DNA of 64,000 nucleotides, taken from Fallopia convolvulus (lineage: Eukaryota > Streptophyta > Magnoliopsida > Caryophyllales > Polygonaceae). This document shows, one piece after another, positions 1-9,915 of this stretch. The stretch covers positions 34,866,323-34,930,322 of the forward strand of contig OZ024721.1 of assembly GCA_964016875.1 (NCBI GenBank), in the 5' to 3' direction. The notes under the pieces were generated by a model, which saw nothing but the letters and a program-made list of their open reading frames with translations, did not search any database and had not been told where the DNA came from. The translations under genes and the position numbers were made by a program. The first letter of the stretch is position 1, and each line of letters begins with the position of its first letter.

Positions 1-450
1 TTCCATTCCTGTTTTGATAGTTGGAAGTATGAACAAGTCTGCACTTATGTTTGGTACCGTATGGCTTGGGGAGTTTCGAAAACCTCAACAGTATTTGAAT
101 CTGAAACCCAATTCCACAAACTCTTGATAGTTCCCCATACCTAAACCTAGCCAGATATTCAAAATCATCAATCAAGTTCCTATACAATTTCTGACTTCAA
201 ATACATACACCCATATTTAAGCCAAATGGCTGCATCTGCGTCTTATGATTGTGGATGATACGAACCCGGTGTAGAACTGTATCGAGCCTTAAGGCAACGA
301 GTCAAGTCTGGTGTGGACACAGACTCACGAGAACGACTAGAGAATGCAAGGAAAATTAGGGAGTTATTTTCTCTCCTACTACAGCTCCCATACTACCTCC
401 CATAAACTTAAAATCCATAACCCCTATTGCTACAGGAATGCCATTTAGGT
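1..450. other. No gene recognised (left edge)
   Basis: I see no open frame with recognisable protein similarity and no RNA gene on either strand. The stretch is ordinary intergenic sequence leading up to an organelle-derived insert. Confidence 0.5.
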
Positions 451-622
451 CTCAGGTAGACAGTTTCTATGGGGCGTAGGCCTCCCAAAAGGTAACGGAG
501 GCGTGCAAAGGTTTCCTCGGGCCGGACGGCGGTAGAGCGCGCCCCTGATAATTGCGTCGTTGTGCCTGGGCTGTGAGGGCTCTCAACCACATGGATAGTT
601 CAATGTGCCCATCCGCCCCTGT
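451..622 (+). pseudogene. Plastid-derived insert (NUPT): rrn23 piece fused to trnI-GAU piece
   Basis: Two organellar sequences are joined. Positions about 455-529 match the conserved domain V region of plastid-type 23S rRNA, recognisable by the run around GGTAACGGAGGCGTGCAAAG. Positions about 530-551 match the end of the 5' exon of plastid trnI-GAU (GGTAGAGCGCGCCCCTGATA), followed to about 622 by the start of its group II intron. In plastid DNA trnI lies upstream of rrn23 in the same operon, separated by trnA, so this order is rearranged. The tRNA is truncated at its 5' end and lacks its second exon here, so it cannot be functional. A mitochondrial origin for the rRNA half is possible because this region is highly conserved. 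Confidence 0.8.
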
Positions 623-851
623 CCTGTAGTTTTATTCGTCAGGTCCTTTCTTCAATTCAAATTAGGTGCTTTTTAATAGAAAGAAATTTCTTGATTAATT
701 AATTGCTAAGGCAAACAAAGAGTATTTAAAGCTAAGCCCTACGATTCAAAAAAAGGCATACCGGGAAAGAACCGTAAAGAAAACCCGACAACTTTAAGAG
801 AATTAATTTAAATAAACAAATTTTATTCTTCATATCGTCTTGGTCGACGAC

Positions 852-939
852 GCTCCCTCATGGGTCTCGTATTGTTAACCATGTTGATCGTTTGTGCTCC
901 CTCATGGGTCTCGTATTGTTAACCATGTTGCTCGTTTGT
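852..939. repeat. 44-bp tandem duplication
   Basis: Two adjacent 44-bp units (852-895 and 896-939) differ at one position (GATCG versus GCTCG near the end). No coding context is evident. Confidence 0.85.
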
Positions 940-1752
940 GCTGTATCAGTGAGACAATTAATTTTGAAATGAAGTCTGTCTTAGGCTCAAGTAGTTGCAT
1001 TCCTGGCAGATCATTTTTTCTTTGATAAGATGATATCGTTGAAATGGAAGTGAATTTGTTCACACAACAATGGACAAAGAAAGGTGTTGTTTAACGCTAT
1101 ACATGGGTCTTATTCTCTTCAGTTGAATGCCTGAGGTGACGCCTAGTATTCACTAACACGAGTCTTGGATCCTCCTCCGACATGAATTCCAATGGGAACT
1201 AAACGAGATGACCCTTCACAGATTGTAGTCCCTGCCACGAACCAGTGCTCTTGAGGTTTCCATTCTGGCAAGACTCTGTGTTTCTTGAGGTTTCCCTCCA
1301 TTGAACCACATCTTGCCGAGCGTATATCTGCATTAGAAAAAAAAAAACCGAATGTAGGCAGCGTTTCTAGAAGTAACAAGAAAGTTGCTACATAGAAAAA
1401 GTAAAGCAAAAATAGCTTGAGATCATCGGAATGCAAGCAAAAAACACTTCTTGATAAGTCAGTCGGTGTTACTCTGCTGCAAAATGCCGAACACATTACA
1501 CATTGAAAATCAGCAGAGTGAAAGCTGTAGAGTAACAGAAGACTTGACATTTCATTCTCCTCATTCAGACCTCCTATCTAATACGTAACAATAACTGCAA
1601 AATAACAAAGTGCAATATCGTCTAATTAATTAAGCAATCAGCACATATGGTCCAGAAAATGAAATTAGCTTGTACCTCTGAGTCTCTAGATTCTAACAAA
1701 CTTCGATCACTGATATTAGCCGATCAAATCGAATAAGCACCAATATGATAAT
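940..1752. other. Intergenic stretch without supported gene
   Basis: The longest frame is a 135-codon reading on the minus strand (1143-1550) with no recognised domain and a low-complexity Leu/Ser/Phe-rich N-terminus. I do not call it a gene. A small internal duplication (GGAAACCTCAAGA, near 1248-1290) lies inside it. Confidence 0.4.
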
Positions 1753-2495
1753 ATCAGGGCTGGCAAAACTTGACCCGACCAGAGAAACCCGCCCGACTCC
1801 GAACCCGACTCGACCCGACCCGAGAAAAACATAAAAGTTTTATACCCGAGACATATTTGACCCGAACTGATTTGACCCAAATCCGAAAAAACCCGAAACT
1901 GAGATTAACCCAAAATCGATTATACACGAATGGACTAGCCTGATGCAACCCGATATCCGATGCAACCCGATATCCGATGCTACCCGCCCCAAGTTATCCG
2001 AAAATCCGAAGTTACCCGACCCGAAACCATCCCAAAATTACATTATGTTTTAAAATATTAATAATAGTGAATATTTATATAATTATGTTTTTAATTTGAA
2101 TGTTACATTGAATATTTAGACCCTAGAGTAGTTAAACTACAAAAAATAATGGTCTGAATCAAAATCCGGCTTACTCGAAATCAGATTAACACGAAATTCG
2201 GCAAAAGTCGAAATCCGATTCACCCGAAATTCGAAAAACCCGAAACTCGACTAACCCGAAATCCGACTAAATCCGAAATCTAGCTAAACCCGAAATCGGA
2301 CTTATCCAAAATCAAGTTGGACCGAAAACCGAATGACCCGACTTTGCTCGATTAATTGAGCACCTGACACGAAATGACCTAACCCAATTTGACCCGATTT
2401 TCAAAATATCCGAATTTGACCCGAATCCAAACTTACCCGAAACTGAATTGACCTGACCAAAACCCGACCCGACCCGCCCGATTAGCACCCCTAAT
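1753..2495. mobile_element. hAT-like non-autonomous element rich in CCCGA/TCGGG motifs
   Basis: A stretch of about 740 bp filled with degenerate ACCCGAAA/ACCCGACC units is bounded by inverted ends: AGGGCTGGCAAAAC on the left and, read from the right, AGGGGTGCTAATCGGG. Flanking TATGATAA and TATGATGC form an imperfect 8-bp duplication (6 of 8 matches). Ends of the AGGG-TGNCAA type with 8-bp duplications are typical of hAT-superfamily MITEs. It carries no transposase. The boundary is approximate. Confidence 0.55.
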
Positions 2496-3286
2496 TATGA
2501 TGCTATGCATTCAACTGCAAAATGCCAAAATGTACGATCATGGGTCTGTTGGCTGATATTTAGGAAAAGACTAGTATGTATTCCTGTACCTTATACAGGT
2601 TTTTCTTAAGTAAAATATTTTCAAAAATATTTACTATCCGAGAAAAATAATCATGTAAATGCTTAAATATAAATTTTAAATAAATATTTAAAATCAATAA
2701 ACTACAAAAATTGTTTATTTGAAACAATAATATTTTATTAGTATTACGAATTAATTTAATATCCAAAACATGATAATTTATTTAATTATGAAAATAGATA
2801 AGTAATTAATATCCAAAACATGATAATTTATTTAATCATGATAATTTACTTATTAGTATTACGAATTAAATTAATATCCAAAACACGCGACCGTTCAAAA
2901 TAAACTTAATTATAGTGATATAAGATTGTACGTACATTACACTATTTTTATATTAAACTTAATTATCTAAACTAGCATATGCATTCTATCTAAAAATAAA
3001 ATAAATACCCTAATATTTGTATAATATATAGAATAAAAATATCTTAATAATCTTCATATTTATCATATCCAAAAATAAAAGATTATTTTTTAAAAATTAA
3101 GAATGAGATTTTCTATCGATTGAATATATTGATATAAATTGTACGTACATTACACTATTTTTATATTAAACTTAATTATTTGGTCAAAGATTGGTTTTAA
3201 TAAAAGGGGTGGTGTGGTCCAATCTAAAAGCGACATGTTTCATTTAATAATTTTTTTAACCTCCGCTTTAGTATATAGTTATGATT
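2496..3286. repeat. AT-rich spacer with short direct repeats
   Basis: No gene. A block around TTAATATCCAAAACATGATA recurs near 2757, 2806 and, partially, 2873. A second block of about 48 bp containing TTGTACGTACATTACACTAT recurs at about 2917-2971 and 3130-3177. These look like local duplications in non-coding DNA. Confidence 0.6.
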
Positions 3287-3475
3287 AGGGGTGTCCAACG
3301 GATCACTTGACTCATAATTTGACCCGACCTGTATGTAAATTTACATGTCGGACACCCAATCCGCAATTAACGGGTTGGTTTTTTTTACTTTACGGGTTAC
3401 AGGTTGACCCGTAAAAAAGTTCTCATAGTCTATGTGAAATCTGCATGCTTACACTTCTCTCTCTACTCCCACAAT
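3287..3475. mobile_element. Possible truncated hAT-like end, Helitron-interrupted or decayed
   Basis: It begins with TTAGGGGTGTCCAACGG and contains GACCCG-type motifs like the element at 1753-2495, so it looks like one end of a similar element. No matching right end is seen before the Helitron that starts at 3476. Confidence 0.35.
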
Positions 3476-4218
3476 CAATATACTATAACTAAAGTCGAAT
3501 CTCTCTATCCTACGTGTCATCATATTAACTATGCCACCTAAGCAATTAAATTTTTTCATTTACTGATTTGTCCATCTAAATTTTCAAAAACTACTTAATT
3601 CTGCCACTTTATAATTTCCAATTACTATTTAATATACCACTTTACATATTAGTCACATTTGTCATATTTTACTTACTTTTCTAATCTTACACATTATAAA
3701 TATATATATATATTTATACAAGATATTGACTTTTTCAGATGAATCTATATAAATTAATTACTACTTAATTTTATCTTTCTTAATATATGTAACTTTTTAA
3801 GATCAATTCATATTAAATAATTGTATTTTAAGATAGTGATATCATTAATTTATTAATCTTATCTCTTGATCCTTATCTTGCTATTAAAATATTATGCTTG
3901 GTTAAAATTTAATTGGGAGCAATTTTTATTGGTTGAACCTCACATATATAATTAATTTATTAATCTTATCTCTTTAGTTATCATTTTTCATAATTATTTG
4001 AAGTATTATATTTTGGCTATTAGTTTAAATTATACTATCAAATAATTATTTTTATAAATGATAAGGATATAACAACTTTTATAGTTTTGTGTATTTAAAT
4101 ATTTATTCAAAATTTTCTATATTAAGTATTTATATGATTAATATATTTAGAAAAAAAGTAATAATTAATGTTTTATATAAGTAAAAAAACCCGTACAAGG
4201 TACGGGAATACATTCTAG
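3476..4218 (+). mobile_element. Small non-autonomous Helitron
   Basis: It starts with TC (TCAATATACTATAACTAAAG) directly after an A at 3475 and ends with CTAG at 4215-4218 directly before a T at 4219, the A^T target expected for Helitrons. A 7-bp stem with 3-nt loop (CCCGTAC-AAG-GTACGGG, 4190-4206) lies 8 nt before the CTAG terminus, the usual 3' hairpin. The 743-bp body is AT-rich and encodes no Rep/helicase. It shares terminus architecture with the Helitron at 36810-37724. Confidence 0.85.
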
Positions 4219-5316
4219 TATTCCGCTATATGTAAGTTTAAGTTGTCTTTCTCTGTGGTTGAAAATTCATATATGAAAGAAGCACACCACCATGGATAAA
4301 GTTCTTCGAGTTTGTAATATGCTTTGATAAGAAAATATTCTGTTGAACAATCCTCTAAGTCGAATGCCGAACAAACTAAATCCTAGCTCACTATGGTTGA
4401 GGAAATCATAAATAGTGGTGTTTAAATGAACAAGAACAAAACAGATTCTTCTGTGATGACACCACCACCCTTGATTTCGTTTAACTATATGACCTTCAAG
4501 CACGTAGATGATGAGAACTCATGTGGGATTATCATGAATCATGATCTAATTTGTTACTAAGTATATGTATGAAACTGTGTTTGATGATGGGTGTATCTAA
4601 GAGAAACTGAGAAATCTATGGATATATTCCATGTATGAGAAAGTGCTGATAGTGTTTTTTTATCCTTAACATAAAATTTATGGAAAATAATTCACCTAGG
4701 TGTGCAACATAAGTGTTATTGAGATGGAATGATGCTATTTGTGGTCTATATATACTTGACAATGATCTACCTTTATTTTGGAAAATTAGTCGACTTGCAA
4801 ATTTTCTATGGATGGAATGCTTCACTATCTTTTTGTACTACCATAAAATAAGGGTTGATACTTATATCATGATGCTTTTGAGCTATTCCACATCAAACAA
4901 GAGAAATGGTAGAAACAAGGCCATTCTAACAATCATGTACAAGCCAAGAGAAACAAGAAAATTATGGAAGAAAAGACAAGCCCGAACCATGCAAGGCAAG
5001 ATTTCAAGACAAAAATAGTAGAGATTGGATTAATATAATCATTAAAAACACTTTTAGTTATGAAACAAATGGATCCAAAAGCCCCATTGCATTTTACAAT
5101 ATATGTTATATGTTAATAAGGAACAAAACTCGGGCAGCTGAATCGGAAGAAGAATTGTAGACTAAATTAAGAACTAAATTTGGGTTATGAAGGGGTGATT
5201 ATGTTCCTACAAGCAATTAAATCTAGTATATTTGCTACCAAACAAAGAGGAGGCTAGGACCTCCTTAAAAATTGGGAACAAGCCTTCCCTTGGACATATA
5301 TCATATATAAGATAAA
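4219..5316 (+). other. Mostly non-coding; possible LINE ORF1 remnant at 4713-5018
   Basis: The 101-codon frame at 4713-5018 lies directly upstream of an endonuclease remnant in the same orientation, so it may be decayed LINE ORF1. The resemblance to the RWNDA/LPLFWK stretch of plant LINE ORF1 proteins is weak. Nothing else is recognised here. Confidence 0.3.
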
Positions 5317-7740
5317 ATGAGAGTATGTATTTGGAATAGTCGAGGCGTGGGCCGAAAATCATCCTGGTCTGAAATAGATTCGTTTTGTAAAATTGAGCGG
5401 AACCATATTATGGCAATTGTAAAAACAAAACTGAGAAAATGTCAAATGACCAAGTATGGAGAAGATCAGAATTTGATAACTTCATATGGTCACCAGTGAA
5501 TGGTAAATCAGAAGGTAATGTGTTATGTGAAAATACCACTAGTTGATCAGTGAACAAAACGAGGTGCTAATCTAAGAACGATGCTTCATTGTTCTAAAAT
5601 ATACAAATCTATTGACCAAATATGTAATTGCACTATGTTTATTATATTCTCCACCACATGAACGTGATTTTTTTTGGGGAATATGTAATGCGAATAATAC
5701 AAAATTTAAGCATCCCTATATTTGGGTGACCTCAACGAAATTCAAGACCCAAGAGAGAAAATCATTTCTGGATCATACTAGAGTTGAAAGACTAATTAAA
5801 TTTAAAAATGATTGTGATCTCCTAGACATTCCGACCCAAGGTAACAAGTTCACTCGGAGAAAAAATAGAATGGAAGTCGATAACATATACGAAGAAAACT
5901 AGATTGAACTCTTGTAAGTGATCAAATTATTCAATGGTTTCCTGGTATCATGACAAGGATTTATGCCTTCTCATCATCAGATTATTGTAAAATAGCGATA
6001 GATTTAAGCAACGGACAAACGATCAAAGCACAACCATTTAAATTCGAAAAAAAATTGAATGCAATGGAAATATTTTAGGAATTTTGAAAGACAAGCCTAG
6101 CGTGTCTCATCCAATATCTAACATGTTCTAATTAGTTAAGAAAACATAACAATTCAAAAATCGTGCAAAACAATAGAACAAACAAACATTTGGAAATACC
6201 TTCAGACTAATGAAAAAGATTTATTTGATATCCACCAACAAATTTACACATCCCTTGCACCAGGTATAATGCGAAGACAAATTTGGTCAATAAACAGAAA
6301 AGAGAGTATCCTAAACTTTCACAAAACATATTGGAAGCAAAGGTTTAAAACTAAGTGCACTAAACTAACAGATACAAATGCAAGATATTTCCATAAAATA
6401 GCAAATGGTAAAAGGAATAGAAAGATCATTAAGGAAATAAGAACAAGTGAATGCACACAAATACTAGGAGAAGAAAATATTAGGGATGAAATTTGAAATG
6501 ACTTTAGGAAACATTAAAAAAGGAACAAATAAATTAGTTGTTGTTACAAGGATATTTAAATTTAATAAATACTGAAATATTCGAGGAAGATATCAATGAA
6601 CTAACTAAACCAGTTACAACAGAGGAAATATAAAGCGCATTGATGCAAATAGGATTAGAAAAATCACCAGGGTCGGATGGTATGTCTTGGGATTCTATAA
6701 AAAGTACTAGGATATTGTGGGCCCAACTGTAACCAAGGTTGTCAGAAGTTTCTTCTACTCAAGAAAAATGCTCGGGAAAATTAACCATACATTCTTTACC
6801 CTACTACCAAAATAGAAAATTTGAGCTCAACAAACTATTATCAATCAATAAGCCTATGCTCAATTATCTATAAAATCATTGCAAAATCCTTACGGAACAA
6901 CTAAAGGGGATGGTAAGAAAACTCATTCATCAACTTCAGGGAGCCTTTGTTTCTTAGTGAGCTATACAAGATAATATATTCATAATCCATGAAATATTCC
7001 ATTCGTTTAGAGGGAAGATAGACAAGGATGGATGGGTTGATATTAAGTTAGATATGGAAAAGGCATATGGCCACCTTGACTAGGAATTCCTCTATGCAAT
7101 AATTAAAAAATTCGGTTTTTGCCAACGTGTTATGGACTAGATCAAGGGATGTGTGCAAATAGTCTCCTTTTGTGTCGTAGCAAATAATGGTCCCACAAAA
7201 CTGTTTCTGCCTGAACGAGGATTATTCCAAGGCGATCCATTATCAACCTTCTTTTTCATACTACATATATAAATACTTGCAAGAAAATCACAAGTCAGTA
7301 TTACATCTAGGAACTCAATTGGACTTGCTTTAGCTAGAGTGGGCACTAAAATTCCTTTTTTTTGGCATTTGTAGACGATATTATCATCTTTACAAGACCA
7401 AAGCAAAATACATGTACTATGACAAAACACATTATTGAGGAGTATTGTATGATTTCTAGCCAAAAGGTCAATTACCACAAATAAGCTTTTCAAACTTCAA
7501 AACTAGTAAATAACCAACAAAAACAAAGGATCCAACAAGTCCTCAACATCACGACAATGACTTGGAACTTTATCCCGGGTGCCTCATTCTTAGTGAGCGG
7601 TAAGTAATAAAACCTTCAAAGGAACTATAGGAAAAGCCAAGTCAAAATTTAGTAAATGGAAAGCTAGCTCATTGTTACAAGAAGGTCGCACTATCCTTGT
7701 AAGATGAAATCTAGCAACAAAACCGAACTATTTGATGCAA
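5317..7740 (+). pseudogene. Decayed LINE (non-LTR retrotransposon) ORF2: endonuclease and reverse transcriptase
   Basis: Pieces of one LINE ORF2 occur in order on the + strand in shifting frames. Near 5317 an endonuclease start reads IWNSRGVGRK. At 5720-5900 there is endonuclease C-terminal sequence (LLDIPTQGNKFTRR). At 6269-6496 there is a linker (FHKIANGKRNRK). Near 6650-6690 the RT segment reads LEKSPGSDGM. At 7020-7260 the RT palm carries DMEKAY and ERGLFQGDPLS, and near 7370 the catalytic-site motif reads FVDDIIIF in another frame. Multiple stops and frameshifts are present; several are TAG where the family has Trp, consistent with C-to-T decay. No poly(A) tail or target duplication was identified, so the ends are uncertain. 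It cannot encode an active enzyme. Confidence 0.8.
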
Positions 7741-8307
7741 AGCTTTATGTTATCAACTGATGGTGCTCAAAATAACCGTTAAGTAATTAAGAGATAAAAC
7801 AATAAAATAAACATGTTTTGCATACGTTTAGATGTTGAACGAGCTTGTAAATCAATTCCATGAATATAATCGTTGTACAAGTATGCATGTGTGCGCAACT
7901 CCTTCACGCTAACGCACACTTCCACTTAACTAATCCTTAAAAGTGCTATATAGTAAACCAAATTAAATGGCATGTGGAGTCACCTTTCTTGCAATATAAA
8001 ACCTTAATGATCAATTCAAGGAATGCCCACGATGTCAACAAAATCGGCTAGCATGAGGTGCTTGGTTGGTTTAAGCGGAGTGTGTTGCGTGGCATTTTCC
8101 TACTCATAAATTGATACAATAATCACTCAAGGTTGTCTATCCCACATCGAACTCCACCAGTAATAGCAAGCAACAAAACATTATATATAGCAAGGCTATG
8201 ATACAATCTTAAAGATCGAAAAACCTGTCCGGGTTAGGAATCTTTTCCTATACATAGATTCGATGTGCTTGATCTCTGAGTGAGATCGCGCTATTTACGG
8301 TATAAAG
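7741..8307. other. No gene recognised
   Basis: Non-coding sequence between the LINE remnant and the first Athila-like LTR. I see no domain-bearing frame, RNA gene or clear repeat. Confidence 0.5.
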
Positions 8308-9797
8308 TGATATTCATGTTTTTGGTATAGTTTTTAGTGTGTTTTCTTAGTTTGTTAGGTTTAGTTTTAGTAATTTTAGAGTTAGTTTTGTGTGTTTTTG
8401 GATGAGTTTGCATATTTTGTGAGAAGTATGGAAGCTACTCCGTTTTGTGTCTTTTTGTAGGTTTTAGCAAGGAAACGGTGCTTTTTGGAGCTGAATGGAG
8501 TACTATGGTGGAAGACGGAAGAATATGAGGATAAAGGAGTCGAAGTCAAGATTTTTAGAGTTGAAGTGTTGAAGAAAGCCAAATCCAGGCTCGTTAACGA
8601 GGCTGTGAAGGGTCGTTAACGAGGCTTAGAGATAGAGTTTTTCGAGAGTTCGATCTTATGTCTACCGACCCTGTGCGGAAACCTATTTTGATAATTCCGT
8701 ATCGATAGGGTTTTTAATGAGTTTTAGGGTTATTATTTTGTATTTTAGGTCTTGTTATCTTTTTAGATGTTATTTCTATCTTTTTAGGGTTAGTTTCTAT
8801 CTTTTAGGAAAGTTTTTATCTTCTAGTTTTTTTTATTAGATAGCTTTATTAGTATAAATACCCTTCTTTTCTAGCCTAGGGGGGTAGAGTAGTAGAGATC
8901 AGATTGAGGAGAGCCGAGAGAGAGAAGAGTCGAGTCGGAAGAGAAGTCGTATCGAGGTGGAACGAGAGTGAAGCCAGGTCGTTAATCGTTATTCTGTTCG
9001 GTATTCTTGTTGTTTTCGGTTTCTTCTAAGGTCTGTAAGACGATAATTTTCTTATTAATTTGAAGTAGTTTGTTTTGTTTTCAATGTTTTCTCTTATTGA
9101 ATTTGTTTGCTTTATAGTTATGAGTAGTGAGTAGTTTTCCTATCTAGGGTCGGGGTTAAACCCGTCATAGTTGTGCATGGTTTGATGAGTAAGTTGATGT
9201 GTTGAATGCCTTTTATCTATTTTTAGATTGCTTGTTGTGTTTATGCCTAGATGAGAATCGAGGTAATTTGAGTTCTTAACTTGTTCGAAAGAGAAAGTTA
9301 GTAACTTGAATGTTGATATTGTTCGACAATGAAAGTTTCGAGCTTTGGATCAAAAACAAGTGATTGGGTGAATTAGTTTATGAGAATTAATTGATTTGCT
9401 TGCTAATCAGCGAAAGTTGATGAATTTATCTATTTAAAGGCATGATCTTTATCTTCTTACGAGTTTATATGCATGGCTATGTTGTGGTACCCTTGTCCTA
9501 GATTTTTTTTCTTATTTGAATTTCTTCGATTATATTTGTTACTGAGTTCATTGCCTCGATACCGAACCTATTCTTAGGTCGTTAGTGTGTGTTTTCGTAG
9601 TTTATCCAGGTTCGTTAACGACCTTGACAAAGTCGTTAACGAGGTTGGTCGTAGGTGTGTTGTGTTGTTTTGCTTTGTTTTATTTCCCTTAGTAGTTTGA
9701 TAAACAAACACCAGTGCTTCCCGTGGAACGATCCTGACTCCCCTATACTCAACGGGGTCTTGACTATAAATTTATTTGTTGTCAATCAACCCTATCA
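8308..9797 (+). repeat. 5' LTR of Athila-like element A
   Basis: It starts TGATATTCATG and ends in TCA just before the primer site (the last bases could extend to 9800). It is similar to the reverse complement of the LTR at 21422-22755, including the 3' stretch around CTATACTCAACGGGGTCTTG. A TATA-like box (TATAAATAC, about 8853) sits mid-LTR. Two pairs of TCGTTAACGA palindromes lie at 8591/8613 and 9612/9633. Confidence 0.75.
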
Positions 9798-9803
9798 ACA
9801 AAT

Positions 9804-9820
9804 TGGCGCCGTTGCCGGGG
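9804..9820 (+). promoter_or_regulatory. Primer-binding site, tRNA-Asp type
   Basis: TGGCGCCGTTGCCGGGG is complementary to the 3' end expected for plant tRNA-Asp (GUC), the primer commonly assigned to Athila-group elements. It lies a few bases after the 5' LTR end and fixes the orientation of element A as +. Confidence 0.85.
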
Positions 9821-9915
9821 AGGCAACAAGTTTGTTTGTTTATTTGTGGGTCTGGGAATAGCCCGACCCCGTTTTTGTTTTTAATTTTTGTTTTCTTTGT
9901 TTGTTTTCTCAGCGT

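Noticed and set aside
408..590. Minus-strand 60-codon open frame
   Set aside because: It overlaps the plastid rRNA/tRNA-derived insert on the opposite strand, so coding sense is accidental.
1143..1550. Minus-strand 135-codon open frame ending VGGGSKTRVSEY
   Set aside because: No recognisable domain, low-complexity N-terminus, no neighbouring exons identified. Could be an exon of an unseen gene, but there is not enough to call it.
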